This document shows, one piece after another, positions 22,245-34,869 of a stretch of DNA of 64,000 nucleotides. The DNA is from Kuschelorhynchus macadamiae (lineage: Eukaryota > Arthropoda > Insecta > Coleoptera > Curculionidae): assembly GCA_030620095.1 (NCBI GenBank), contig JAUTXW010001615.1, positions 1,200,001-1,264,000 on the forward strand. Direction: 5' to 3'. The position numbers and the translations under genes are program-made. Under the pieces are notes generated by a model that was not told the DNA's origin, searched no databases, and saw only the letters and a list, made by a program, of their open reading frames with translations. The number at the start of each line of letters is the position of its first letter. The stretch's first letter is position 1.

Positions 22245-22611
22245 CAGGGTGTCGTATAAAAAGGGCATTTTTATCGATATTTAGTAATGGTGAAAACTCA
22301 TTTATTTTAAATACAACACCCTGTATTTTATGGTATCTTCGAATACACCAATACCTTACCTACAATATTTCCATATATGTTCCTATACCCACCTCCCACC
22401 ATTTTTTAGATACGAGCCAACTTTGAATATTTTCCTGTTTTCAAAGACCGTCCACAACAAAAGCAGCCGCCTCGGCACCTGCTTAGCGAATCACTTAATA
22501 TATTTTTAAAATATATATTATTACCTATTATGTCCGTATGTCGAATTTGAAAAAAATCCCTTTTATAGTTCTCTAGAACTTTCAATAGGACACTCAACGT
22601 GAATCACCCTG
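22245..22611. mobile_element. mariner-type MITE with CAGGGTG ends
   Basis: It begins TA|CAGGGTGTCG and ends GAATCACCCTG|TA. The short inverted ends and TA duplication fit a non-autonomous Tc1/mariner derivative. An internal AACACCCTGTAT at 22315-22326 suggests either a nested copy or a multimer of ends. Length 367 bp, non-coding. Confidence 0.6.
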
Positions 22612-22613
22612 TA

Positions 22614-24095
22614 TATCTAAAATACCTAAAATCACGCCAACTTTGCATCAAGTTTAACATACTTTTAAGAAGTGATTTTTATTGTTGCCAGAAGACAGTT
22701 TTTATAGACTGGTGTTAAATATAAGAAATTAATATACAGGTGAGATTACTCAAAATATTTTTTTAACTTAACAATTATTATTATTTTAGAATTTTCGAAA
22801 CAATGGAAATAGTTAAAAAATTAAATATCGGAATTCAGTATACATACTTAAAACTTAAAATCAAACAACTTTTCTTAATACAACTGTTTAATAATCTAGC
22901 AAATATGCCATTTTTCTGCAATTTTTATAAATAAATGGCGTTATTGACAGGTAGTCCGAACCAGGTGACTATTGTCAAATAAGCCATCTTTCAAACTTAA
23001 AACCTGGGTTATATTAAAAATATTTGCGTCTCGCATCGCCGTTTGCGCTGTCCTGAAGTTTCCCTAACGTAAAGCAATGGGTACGGTTATATTTTTGCCG
23101 CCATCCGTTTAAGTTTCCGCTAGCCGTCGAAAAAATGGCGATGTCTCACTTTGATGGGAGCGGCTAGCGTAAATCGACGTTTGAGTTAAGCCGTAACCAA
23201 TGCTGGATTTTAGAGGGCTTTTCAAAATGTTCCTCCTTCATAATACATCTAACATTAATATATACACATAACATCCTCGTCTATTGAAAAAAACTGCTTG
23301 GGGTCAATGTCTTTAATTTTAAGAAAATACTGGTAGGAGTTTTGAGTATTTCTACCCCAATTAAGCCACCTTCTCTTCAACAACTTTAGAGCTGAGGAAT
23401 ACATTAATATGTCCACAATTCCTAGTTTTTACTAAGCATTATTTCTATGATTTTGATTATCTATTCTCAGCCAATTAAAAAAATCGCACATAAACTTAAA
23501 AACAAGCAAGACAAAATTGCATTACACAAAAAGGCCATAAATATAAACATACAAGTAAGGTTAGTTCCACAGACGACGCATAGCGCCAACGTTTTCAATC
23601 TATAAGACGTGCTAAGAACCAGCGTCAACGCTTAGCTCAGACGGACGACGCAAGACGCAAACTTTTTCAATCTATAATCCAGGCTTATTAAAGCAAACGC
23701 TATCGTCAGTGTTAAAATTTCAAAAAACTAATTAAATTGTTATTTTTTTCAGTCACAGTTTATTTATCATATTAATTTAATGAAACCTCTGGAAAAATAT
23801 TATATGATTATTAATGATGTTGATTTCAAAATTTTGAAAATTGATTTTTCAACCACTAACATTTTTTTGCATTCAAATTAATCGTAGTAAAATAAATCAG
23901 CTTGTGACGAAGATTGACAGAAAATTACATTTTTAAGAAACTTTAGCATTTTTTGTTACTGAAAATCGATGTTCTTGGCAGAGTCTAAATTAATTCCGAA
24001 TAGTCTAAGCACTTGGCTATTCCACAATAAATTTCCCACTTGCTGACGTGCCTCCCGCAGCTACGAACTGCCGGTTCTACCGGTTAGTGGGCAGG
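22614..24095. other. no gene recognised; possible MITE material
   Basis: A GC-richer patch at 23030-23215 and repeated words CAGACGACGCATAGCG / CGGACGACGCAAGACG near 23573 and 23642 look like ends of small DNA transposons. I could not pair termini. Confidence 0.35.
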
Positions 24096-25270
24096 TCACT
24101 TCCAAGTGGTTCGGTCAAAAATTAAGGGTCATAAAGGGATAACATTTTGGTAAAAATCAAATATGGCGAAACAAAATGGCGGCCTAGTGAAATGTTAAAA
24201 AATTATTATCAAAAATTATATTTATCTCAAATTTTGCAAAAACATCAACTAATATGATAGAATCAACTGATAACATTTTGGTCCGAATCCAAGATGGCGG
24301 AACAAAATGGCGGCTTAATAAAATATTTAAAAATTCAGCTTGAAAAAACTGCTTAACGCTTGATTTCAAATGGTGTGCCATAACTACTTGTGGTATAGGG
24401 ATCAACTAGTAAATTAGTCAACTAGTAAAATAGTGGTACTAATTCAAGATGGCCGAACAAAATGGCGACCAAATAAAATATTTGTCTTTGTGATAAATTC
24501 ATCCTGTCAGGTTTTACACATTTTACGTTTTAGCTCTAGATGCCAAAAAATATGTTTTATTAACTCGCTCGGTCCGTCTGTCGGTCTGTCTGTCTGTCTA
24601 TCTGTCTGTAAATTCGCGGCATAGTTTAAAGACTACTTACCCGATTAACTTCAAACTTTGGTCAAAAATTAAGTCATATGTGGATGACCGGTAACATTTT
24701 GGTAAAAATCCAATTTGGTGAAACAAAATGGCGGCGTAGTGAAATGTTAAAAAATTTTTACTAGGAAACTATTTATCCGACTTATCTCAAATTTTGCAAA
24801 TTATTTTGGTACGAATCCAAGATGGCGGAAGAAAATGGCGGCTTAATAAAATATTTAAAAATTCAGTCCGAAAAACTGCTTAATGGTTTAATTTCAAATT
24901 GTGTGCCATAACTATTGGTGGTATAGGGATCAACTAATAAAATAGTGACACTAATTCGAGATGGCCGAACAAAATGGCGGCCAAATAAAATGTTTGTAAT
25001 CTTGAAAAAATCACCCTCTCAGGTTTTACACATCTTTACGTTTTAGCGTCAATAGATGCCAAAAAATATGTTTAATAAATTCCGTCGGTGCGTCTGTCGG
25101 TCTGTCTGTCTGTTTGTCAGTTCGTGGCTTAGCTTAAAGACTACTAACCGATTGATTTTAAATTTAGGTCAAGAATTAAGGGTCATATGGGGATGACCTG
25201 GTAATATTTTAGTAAAAATCCAATATGGCGAAACAAAATGGCGGCCTAAAAAAATTATTAATAAAAAACT
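24096..25270 (-). repeat. composite repeat C, GTCY/AAAATGGCGGC tandem array
   Basis: Microsatellite blocks of TGTCTGTC type at about 24558-24606 and 25082-25122 (525 bp apart). ACAAAATGGCGGC motifs at about 24172, 24304, 24725, 24972 and 25230, plus GAAAATGGCGGC at 24832. Each is followed about 60-90 bases on by TCAAATTTTGCAA or TCAAACTTTGGTC. Higher-order organisation is the same as the 42.6-44.9 kb array in opposite orientation. Confidence 0.8.
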
Positions 25271-25284
25271 ACTTTCTTTAAACT

Positions 25285-26021
25285 GTGTTCTTGGTTTTGT
25301 CACTCATCAGGAACCTACATCAATTAAATAGTCCCTCCCATACACTTAGTTTGTTGCCCCTAAGCCACAATAAATATGCTAATCCGCTGTATTCCCTAGA
25401 CATGTTTATGGCGCTTGATGAGCATACCAATATATTATATGGTTATAATATAAAAGTAAGAAAACACTGATTACCATTTTTGTAACTTGACCTCAGCTTG
25501 AATTGCTTCTTAATACCCGAAATATAAATAAACAATATTCGCATGACTTTACTTTCATTTTCTGCAATAGTTAAAATTAGCTCTCGAAAGTGCTAAAAAA
25601 TCTTAATTATTTAATTGAGCTTTATTACACATGCGGAATGTACCGAAGGCAAATTCTGTTATACGTCTCTAAAAGACGAAATTATATAACTAGAAATATA
25701 ATTAGTCTATTATAGGTCAATAGTGTAGAGCATGTTAGTAATAAAATCTTGTTTCTCCTCTAGCATAGCTCAAAAAACACGTATCTGAATGAATCCGAAA
25801 TTTGCTTCAAATCACGGAATAATGTTACATAGGGAGCATGTAATAAAATGTTATTTCTTCCCACACCCCATAGCTCAAAAATCACTTATCTGAATGAATC
25901 CGAATATTGCTCAAAGTCAAGAAAAAATTATATAAATAGAAGGACTGGTATTTTAATTGGAGCAAGAATCATCATTATCAAGCGAGAACTTTATGATATT
26001 TTAGGTAATTTTTTAATTCTA
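25285..26021 (+). repeat. tandem repeat B, segment 1
   Basis: Shared words AATAGTCCCTCCCAT, TTCCCTAGACATGTTTAT, ATATTATATGGTTATAATAT and AAATATAAATAAACAATATT recur at 33.73, 38.05 and 45.24 kb. The segment ends at AGGTAATTTTTTAATTCTA, where the DUF4817 element is inserted; the B unit resumes at 30848. Non-coding here. Confidence 0.8.
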
Positions 26022-26928
26022 CCGGGTGTACAACTAAGAAAGGAGGCCGGCTGTATCTCAGAAACCGTTTATTCTACGACGTTGGAGAAAAATTTCTTAA
26101 AGTAAAAGTGGCCAAGAAAAAACGCTGGAAATTTTTTTTAGTTCTCAAGTCGGCCGCCACGGGGCGTAATACGCGTAGTCAATTAGAAGAGGCAGATTTT
26201 CTCAGAAACTCACCCAATGAAGGTACATCAAAATTGACTTTATATTAATCTCTGCTAAATTACGAGTAATTTTTATTTAGGGTTTTTTCTCTAGCTGTTC
26301 AAATAAAGGGAGAATGTTTGTTTTTTAAAACGGACATAACTTAAGTAATAATTAACGGATCTTGATGATTTTGGTCTTGTTGAAAAGGTTATTTATTAGG
26401 CTTTCACATGCCGTATGAATTATATTATTTTAGGTTTCGTTTTGAACGCCAGATGGCGCTTTCTGGTAATTTCTTAAAGTTAACGTGTTTTGTTAAAAAT
26501 TTCAAATGGATTGATATATCTATTATAGGCCAGTGTTACGGAGCACATACAAATCGAGAAAACGGCACAAAAACCAAGTTAATATCTTTTTTATTTACGG
26601 AGATATAACTAAAAGAAAATATTACTTGACACTGTTATAAGAAATTCATGCATTTCTAAACGAATTTTTACGTGGCATCTATTATCAATTTTTCACACTA
26701 ATGTGTGAAATACTACAAATATTTTTCTAAGTATTCTTCAACTTCTTTAATTCATTTTTAACTTATTTGCTTTAATTAACACACCCTTTCATAAAGAATG
26801 TATCTCAAATGCGTTACTATTTAATTATGCGCCGTGCTAAAAGAGTAGTAGGCTTTGGCAAAAATTAAGTGCCAGCGTCAAAATAAAACACTATCACAAA
26901 ATGAGTTGTCAAATTATTATTAAGTTTA

Positions 26929-29900
26929 GTGTTTGTATTTCTGATGAAGAAGGGTATGATATGCTACTATAGATACCCCTGTAGACGTAGATATGAGCAA
27001 AGGGTTTTTACACGATTAGCAAGACGTCTTCGTGCTAGTTTTCATCACCCCCTCCATCGAAGGCAAAGAAGAGGCCGTACAGAAGCAAACATTAAAAATG
27101 TGTGGGCGTATATTGTTATTAACCCACATGTCAGTATTAGAGCTACATCTAGAGATTTAGGAATAGCTCATGGAACTGTGCAATATATATTAGAAGAATA
27201 CAGGTAAGTGTAAATGAAAAAAAATCAAGAATTTGAGCAATGTTATTTTTAATAACAATGTAGTTTCGCAGAAATGCGTAATCCTTAAAGTAACCCTATC
27301 GTCTTAAACCCTAGATCGGCCGATATTTTTGCTTTCACATATATTAAAAATACACTATATAGAGTGAGTATTACATTACATTTATATAAGTTTAATCTAC
27401 GGAAGTGAAACGACTACTTTTTTTAAGTTTTTATAGTATAAAATAGTAAAGTTTAGTAAAAAAACTTTAAATATTTTAAAAAACGATAAAACAAGGCAAA
27501 TTTATTATATATTTTACATATACATATAATAAATTGGCCAACGTGAGAAAACTATTGACGTAACAAAATTGGAAAGTATACTATGCTTAACAAAACACAT
27601 TTTTTATCTTGACTCGTGACAACACTGTTCAACCTTTAATTCGTGGGAAACAGTGATCCAATCATTTATTTCTTAATTTTCAGGCTGCATCCATACCATA
27701 TGGTATTAAACCAGGCTTTAACGTCTCAAGACTAAGATCAGAGGCTGGATCATTGTCACTGGCTTCTTGGTATGATAGATGAAGATCCTGCCACACCCTT
27801 TCTCTGTTTAATAGCAGAGAATAGGATTCTTAAATTTTAAGTTTTGTTTTCTAATAAAAAAAAAATTAATAATGAAAAATCAGTAGTGGTTAATAACAAG
27901 AAACGGTAGTAACAGTGAGTGGGCAAATACCGACTACTCAGCAAGAAGGGTTCGTTTTAAGGCGCCAGCAGCTCCAAACCAGTTGAACTGCAAACTGCCT
28001 CAGTTGTTTGAGGTACCACTCCTAAATTATTGCCACTTACCAATAAAACTAAAAACTAATCAAACAAAACAATGTTTAAAAACAAAGACATTTAATAAAA
28101 AAAAGTGCAACAATTGAGGCACAAGAGTGTAATCACACAATACAAGTTTACCAAGATCTTTTAGAACAAAAGCAACGGAAGGAATTTACCAAAACTATTA
28201 AAGGTAACAATCGACAATCAGTTTTCTATATTTAAAATATATCTATAAAATTAAGATCTTAAAAAGGGACTTAAAAACTTTCAATAACCAAAACCGGTAT
28301 ATATAGATTATGAAAATTGATAAATGACTAAATGAAATGTTAGTGCAAAATGTGAGAATTTATGAAGTTAATTGAAATAATAAAATAAAGTTAACCGTTT
28401 CACTAAGAACTATAAGCTTTAAGACCGAAGAGATAAACTACAAAGGTAAATTAAAAACTAAAAAAAACGCATTAATGAAATCTTCATACACAGGTACCAA
28501 CCAACGTGATCATGTAGGCTGTTTCTTACAAAACAGATCGAATTATAACATAATAACAATACTCTATTATTATTCGTAACAGCAAAAATGAAAATATGTT
28601 AAAGGCTTATCTGTTCTGCCTTCGTCAGCAGCAGGTACCGGTGAATGGCCAGGATCAGCACTTGGAACGGTCTTATATAACTTCAATAGGCTAGGTTATG
28701 TTAGTTTAACAAATTGTCTATATAGACGCTACGAAAGAAGCCTGAAAACAAAAAGCGTGTAAAATAGTAGTCATCGCTTTGATGTAGAGTGAAAGTACAA
28801 AACTTTCATTTAAACTAAAAAAAAAGAACATTATCCCCCAAGATTGCATTTAGTTAAGCTTGTACATCTAAAATTTAAAACTTCAATTGTGATTTGAAAT
28901 ATAAAACCCAACATGATCCCTAAGTAAGAAAATCAGTTTTGTATTACACATGAATTAAATTATTAAAATCCCACTAAAAATTAACACTTTTTAATCTAAA
29001 TAAAAGTTCATTAGTGTTCCCACTAATAAAAATAGGCCAAAATCCTGATAAATACATAGATTTTCCTCCAGAGACTAATATACTTAGAGAATGAACTAAC
29101 TGGTTTTTAAGTATCCTGAACTAAAGTAAATAAGTTAGGTAGGTAAATTCCAGCCAGAAAGGTTTTAATATATATAATTAACAACCTCTCCAAGTACCAA
29201 AGTTCTATTTTTAATATAACATTTAAATTTACTAATTTGAGAAAAATTACCAGATCCCCGAGAAGGTTCTCGCGTCATAATTTTGGTAACAAATTTTAAC
29301 AGTACTAACTGAAGAAAAATAGCTATAAAATATTGTTTGAAATGATAAAAAGATTCAACTGAAACTAATATTCTTGTTCTGTTACCACACGGGTAGTATT
29401 AGAGCTACTAATAGGTCATTAAGACATCTTTTTTTTGTATAGCTGTTAGATTCGGTATTTAATAACTTGAATTTAAAAAGAACAACGTTTTCAAGAATTA
29501 TTAATACATTTGATGAGCTAAAGGTGTATGCCAGCTCAATATATACATTTTTAGTACTCGGAATGTTGCACAAACTAAATAAATCATATTTTTAAGAAAA
29601 ATAACAGGTTCCATTATTAAATAAAAACAAAATAATTACCTCTGCTTTTGAAGTTGAGGGTTTCAGAAAAGAGAAAAATATTGACTGCAAAAGTTGGAAT
29701 CAAATTCAATACAGTGGCTTCGTCACCCTGACAGAATAAATAGCCTTAGAAAGGTTTAGAGGCAAAAATAAGACTTCTGAATTTCTAAACACATGTGCTC
29801 AAATGACTCACCAGTGTCAAAAATCCTTCCGAAGAAGTAATTAGTTTGGTACAACAAATCTCCAAAATACTCTCCAATACAAAAAGGTAACCCTATACCA

Positions 29901-30745
29901 AACTTTTCTATGAGGTCTGCCGTCTAAGATCCCCTAATTTGGGCCTGAAAAATCCAGATTTAGTTGGCAGACGCAAAACGACACTCTTTCCCAAAAGTAT
30001 GTTAGGCTGAAGAAAAACCACCGCTTCTGTTAACAGATGTTTATATACTAAAAATCAGGGTTACCACTTTGCAAAAATGTACCAAAATAAGTGAAGTGAC
30101 AAAGTTCGAATATAGTTTATCACAATATAAAGTGACAAATATTGAATATTTATAGAATAATAACTTTAATTATTTCCCAGAATGAACAATAGGTATTTGA
30201 CCAAACAAATGAATTAAAACTGAAGGTTTACAAACCAAATGTGGTGCAAATTAAAAGGCCTATTTCGAAGTAGTGATAGATAGACATTTGTCAATAATCC
30301 GATGATGCCAAATTTCTCAGTTCGGACCCACTCTGGAAGTGAACTGTGACAATAAAATGAATGTTGAAATTGATACTTTATTTATAAGTTACGTTTAATA
30401 AACGGTTTATGTTTATAATTTAAGTTACTAGTAAATAGAAATTAAAGAAAAATAGAGAATTACATTTTACTGAAATTAAAATTTTACAATCCCCAGGTCC
30501 TTTCAAGAATTTTGTGGACCGATGTTGAGGTAAATTTACATCAGTTACGTTATTGATCGGAATATAAACCTCATTGGATGCAAGAAGTTCAGATTCAAAG
30601 CCGCTGGAGCATCAATCTTTGGTGTGGCATAATAGGTACTAGAATTTTAGGTCCAATAATTTTCGATGAACTTTTAAATGGAAGAATTTATTTAAACTTT
30701 CTCCAAAATCAGCTACCAGATTTACTAGAAGACATTGATACTCAG
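26929..30745 (+). pseudogene. DUF4817 mariner-like transposase, split and truncated
   Basis: Exon 1: the open frame ends HRRQRRGRTEANIKNVWAYI then NPHVSIRATSRDLGIAHG and ILEEYR, with a GTAAGTG donor at 27205. It lacks the first helix seen in the sister copy at 62.6 kb. Exon 2 resumes at 27685 (LHPYHMVLNQAL), a stop, then DQRLDHCHWLLGMIDED, and breaks at about 27800 at the 2.7-kb insert. It resumes at 30499 with RILWTD (first catalytic Asp), WSEYKPHWMQEVQIQSRWS and GTRILGPIIFDELLNG, and stops at LPDLLEDID, where the terminal repeat begins. The second and third Asp motifs are gone. Intron position equals that of the 7.3-kb element. Confidence 0.85.
27803..30498. other. 2.7-kb non-coding insert in the transposase, unclassified
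   Basis: It interrupts the coding sequence of the DUF4817 transposase between MIDED and RILWTD. CCTTTC occurs on both sides (27797-27802 and 30499-30504), a possible 6-bp target duplication. No long frame exists in either strand and the plus strand is conspicuously A-rich. I found no terminal inverted repeats or LTR pair by eye. An intron is unlikely because joining GT...AG here does not restore the frame. It may be a non-autonomous retroelement or large MITE. Confidence 0.55.
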
Positions 30746-30847
30746 ACGAGACATTTACACTTTACTTTAAGAAAAATTTTTCCAACGTCATGGGATAAAC
30801 GGTTTCCGAAATACAGCCGGTCTCCTTTCTTAGTTGTACATTCGGTA

Positions 30848-31124
30848 CTTAACCGTTAAGAGCATTTAGGGTTTCACCTTCTTTTACTATTACATAATAT
30901 TCTACATAATATAAAATAAAATATGGGGTTCATGCAGGAAGGAGCGCCCGTCCATTTTCTTCTTATGGTTAGAGACCACCTTAACGAAACGCTAACGAAC
31001 CGCATTGCTGAATTGGTCGCGGAACTGTAGTTCCTTGGCCACCTTGCAGCCCTGATGTTAATCTCCCTGATGTCGTTTTATGGATTTATATAAATTTTGA
31101 CGTGTGTTCTCATTTGCTTCATAG
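30848..31124 (+). pseudogene. repeat B segment 2: DUF4817 transposase C-terminal remnant
   Basis: From about 30925 the sequence encodes, with frame changes, FMQEGAPVHFLLMVRDHLN (second catalytic region, Asp changed to Glu), then WSRN-like VAEL..F, GHLAALMLI/WPPCSPDVN (the SPD box before the third Asp). The same block recurs at 37.79, 44.89 and 46.02 kb. This is therefore the 3' half of a transposase gene amplified as part of tandem repeat B. It is split from segment 3 by the hAT at 31125. Confidence 0.75.
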
Positions 31125-33672
31125 CAGTGGCGGCTATTCAGGTGAAGTAGGTGAAGTGCTACTTCACCAGAAAAAATAAGCAAAAATCTAACTATATTTA
31201 TTATGTATCTCTTAAAATTTAAGTTTTTACATTCATTTATTCACCTAATTGGCAAAAAATTAACTGTACATCTCGAATAAATATTTTACTTGACCGTTGA
31301 CGGCATGTTTTTTTAAAACTTTCAATCGAACTTTATTCGAACAACTATAACAGTGGCGCAAACCGCTTTCACTTTGCTGGAGGTGCTATGTTTAGTTTAC
31401 CATTTTCCTAGTATGTTGCCATGACAACGCGAACGCGATGACGTCGAACGCGATGACATCGACCGCAGGGAAGATTAATGTTAACCATCGCCATACAACG
31501 CTCTCGGTGAATTGCTAACGCAGTACACTACACCCACGTGTCGTTCAGTTTGGGGAGGCTGTTTACTTTTATTTTCGCGGATTGCGCTGCAACCGGTTAG
31601 TTCCTCTGCAGTTTACTTCACTGATTTGTGTTATATTTACTTATGGTGTTGTAACAACTTTATTTGGTGTCGGGTTTATTAATTTACATTATTGATGAAT
31701 CCGAACACGGATATGGTTTGCATTTTGTTGGAAACTCCATTTAATCGATAGAAGGAACAAGATCAGAGTTTTAATCGTCATCCTGGTTTTCGGCGTGGTT
31801 ATGTAGTAGTCAAATATTACAAAAATTATTTTGCTGGCCTTGTTTACTAGTTTCCAATAAATATTCAGTGTGGAATAAGGAAGGATTTGCAGGTATGTTA
31901 AATATGTGAAGATCTTTACATAAACATGAAGACTCGGCGGAGCATTTAAAATGCGAATTAATGCTAAAAATAATTGTAAAAAATCAAAGCCCTATAGCTG
32001 ACACTTTAAGAAGATGGTAAACTATACAAAATATATTTTAACGAAAACTTTTAGAATAGACTATTTATGTGCTTGGTAATTGACGCAGTTTTGCACTTTG
32101 CAAAACAAGAGTTAGTCTTTCGCGGCCATGATGAGAGCAGCGAGTCAATAAATAGGGGGAATTTTAAAAAGCTTTTAGGTTTATTAATATCGAGAAGTTC
32201 CCAAGAACTGAAAGATCATCAGGAAAAAATTGAAAATGTTTTTACTGGTGACTCGAAAACTATTCAAAACGAAATAATTAATTATTAATTGAATTTAATT
32301 GAATGCTTTTCTGATTATTTAAATGATCATGTAAAAAATGAAATATTGAACACACAGTTTTTTTCTGCGCAGGTCGATGACACCACTGATATTACGCAAA
32401 CCTCTCAGTGCTCCATAATTTTACGATACGTTAATTCAGAAGGTTCAGTAGTCGAGAGATTCTTAGGATTTTATAATGCCAGCTCCCATAGAACGTCGGA
32501 GAATTTATATTCTCTACTGGATCAAATTTTGGACCAATTTGACTATAAACATAAATTAATAGGGCAATGTTACGATGGCGAAAGTGTGATGTCTGGCCAT
32601 CTAAATGACTTTCAAAAAAAAAATGCGCTGTAGGCTGTATTTGTCCTGATGCAGCAAAGTTTAAAAATATTTCTAAATGTCGAATTTTTTTGCAAGCCTT
32701 AGTGGTATTACCTCATTTTTTCATCACTCAGCCAAACAAACTTATGCTCTTATATCTGCATCTACGAGGAGTATACCAACAATTACAGAAACTTGTTGGT
32801 CTTCGAAATTAGTAAATGTGATTGTTCAAGTTGGGTTTTTCAGAAAAAATCGTTTGACATTTATTTTTGCATATCCAATATAAAACGCTATCGTGAGGCG
32901 CTCTGTAAAAAAAGAAATGAACATTTTTTTTAATACCATGTTTGATAAACCAATTCTATTACAGAAATATATCATTACAAACGTGGGCTTGCTAAACTTC
33001 CGCCTGAAGAAATTAGGGCTAAGTATAGAACCCCTTTTTATGAAATATTGGACCATATTTTAATGGAAATGATACTAAACTTTCAAGACTCTGAAAAACT
33101 TACATTTTTATGTTTGGCAGATTTTGCTAAGTTTGCCGAATATAGTTTAAATTTTCCGACTGGCTCGTTTGAAAATTTGTTACATTATATAAGGAAATAT
33201 TTTCAAAAAGTCGACAACTTAAAAATGAGCTTAGACTTATTTTTGCCAATGACAGTAATTGGAATATATCGCTGCAAGAGCAAGTGAAAAAAATTAACGA
33301 AAATAAAGATATTTTAACCAAAGCATATAAAGTGTTTTCCCTTATTTTGACAATACCGTCGACAAGTGCTTCAGTAGAAAGAAGTTTTTCTTGCTTAAAA
33401 CGTGTAAAAACTTATTCAAGAAATATAATATCTCAAAAAAGACTTACTTCTCTAGGCAATATTTCAATTCAAAAGGAATGTCTGGAGGAGATTAGGCAAC
33501 TCATCCATTTTATGAGGATGTTATAAATAAATTTGCTGCTATGAAGGATAGGAGAATTGATTTAGTATACAAGATTTAGGTAAGTTGTAAAAAATATTCT
33601 ACCCCTTCCACATATAAAAAAATTCTGCTTCATTTGCACTTCACTTACTTTTTCACCCGCGAGCCGCCACTG
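31125..33672 (+). mobile_element. hAT element, copy 1, complete with 8-bp target duplication
   Basis: Ends are CAGTGGCGGCTATTC and, reversed, CAGTGGCGGCTCGCG. The exact 8-bp duplication CTTCATAG lies at 31117-31124 and 33673-33680. A B-repeat copy at 45.06 kb shows the corresponding unoccupied site (GCTTGGTAG then CATTTAATCG). Length 2,548 bp. It carries a decayed transposase on the plus strand. About 90 percent similar by eye to the copy at 58.09-60.75 kb. Confidence 0.95.
31690..33580 (+). pseudogene. hAT transposase (ZMYM1/DUF4371 type), decayed
   Basis: The N-terminal zinc-finger part is only recognisable as scraps (YVVVKYYKN..FAGLVY, 31790-31850). 32067-32288 holds FAKQELVFRGHDESSES and RGNFKKLL, typical DUF4371. 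32289-32633 has VDDTTDITQTSQCSIILRYV (first catalytic Asp) and IGQCYDGESVMSGHL (second catalytic Asp). 32640-33280 is fragmentary. 33284-33526 holds LILTIPSTSASVERSFSCLK, the C-terminal hAT dimerisation domain, followed by KRLTSLGNISIQKE. Stops and shifts at about 32288, 32634 and 32880 make it inactive. Role: transposition of the 31.1-33.7 kb element. Confidence 0.88.
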
Positions 33673-33680
33673 CTTCATAG

Positions 33681-34140
33681 TATTTAATCGTAGTACAAAA
33701 AGTCTTCATCAGTGACATACATGAATTAAATAGTTCCTCCCATACCATTATTTTGTTGCCCTAAGTCACAATAAAAATTTGCTGTATTCCCTAGACAGAA
33801 GTTTATAGCGCTTGTTGAGCATACCAATGTATTATATGGTTATAGTATAAAAGTAACGAAACACTGATTACCGTTTTTGTAATTCGACCTCATTTTGAAT
33901 TGCTTCTTAACGCCCTACATATAAATAAACAATCTTCGGATGACTTCACTTTCATTTTCTGCAATAGTTAAATTTGACTCCCGAAAGTGCTAGAAAATCT
34001 TAATTATTTAATTGAGTTCTAAGACATTTACGGTACGTGCCAAAGGCAAATTCTGTTAATGTAACTAAAAGCTGAAATTATATAACTGAAGATGTTATTA
34101 TAGTAGAGTGCACGCGGTCGTTTATAAAGCCTATTTCTTG
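33681..34140 (+). repeat. tandem repeat B, segment 3
   Basis: Continues B after the hAT: TATTTAATCGTAGTA, AATAGTTCCTCCCAT, TTCCCTAGACAGAAGTTTAT, GTATTATATGGTTATAGTAT. From the AATAGTCCC word at 25327 to this one is about 1.0 kb once both inserts are removed, giving the repeat period. Confidence 0.75.
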
Positions 34141-34868
34141 AGCCCGTACACACTTTAGGGTTAAAAGGTTTGACATTCGATTTTTGTAGAAGGTGCCCTT
34201 GAGTTACTAACCCCGTTTGTCGTCAGAAAATCGTCTGGTCCGTAAATATACAAAATTAAAATTTTCTAGTTAGGCACATCATAAAATAGTACTATTAATT
34301 ACGCAACATCAAGTAAATACTGGCAATATTTTCTATACACATTATATTTTTTATACCTTTAAGAAAATTAGGTTTAACATGGGCCCTTACGGACTCCTAA
34401 ATCACAAAAACGTTCGAATGGCGCTGAATTTTATTTATTTTTAAAGATTTTTGTGCTCACACCGCGATAAAGTGCGGGACACGAAAGAAAATCGGGCGGA
34501 GTCAGTCGGTTTAGGAAGGTCGGCCAAGAAATCTCTTTAAACCAATGGTGTCCCGTTGTTCTTTAAATAATATGGCACTCCTTTTTGACTATTCGCACAG
34601 CAGATAGTTAAAAAATGTAACTATGTTTAATGAAACTTTATCTATATTTGTCTGCTTTCTTTCGTGTACCGCACTTCTATATCTCTTTTGTGTTGCAAAA
34701 ACGGCGAACTTTCGAATTTTAGAATGATTTAATTTAAATTTTTCTTGATCGATTTACCTGTATATTTATTTTTTCTTGAGTTCTGTCATTTACGGTTCCG
34801 GGCTACTGCCTAGGTCCACTGTTATTGGACCACCCAGTATAGTGATACACGATTTACAAGTCCAGATT
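34141..34868. other. no gene recognised
   Basis: The one notable item is GATAAAGTGCGGGACACGAA at 34465, which begins a 35-bp word repeated in inverted orientation at 36474-36508. Confidence 0.4.
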
Positions 34869-34869
34869 T

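Larger units (their letters stand above)
26022..30845 (+). mobile_element. DUF4817 mariner-like element, second family, interrupted
   Basis: The left end CCGGGTGTACAACTAAGAAA and reversed right end CCGAATGTACAACTAAGAAA are flanked by TA on both sides (26020-26021, 30846-30847). The termini resemble those of the 7.3-kb element (GGGTGGCCAACTAAGAAT). The right arm is only about 100 bp before transposase code begins: a deletion has fused the transposase (LLEDID, near 30740) directly to the terminal repeat. The interior is split by a 2.7-kb insert. Flanking B-repeat sequence on both sides matches an uninterrupted copy at 38.58 kb, confirming the insertion. Confidence 0.85.

Noticed and set aside
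27803..30498. The 2.7-kb insert as a second intron of the transposase
   Set aside because: A GT near 27806 and an AG at 30496 exist, but joining them does not restore the RILWTD frame, and the sister element at 7.3 kb has no intron there.
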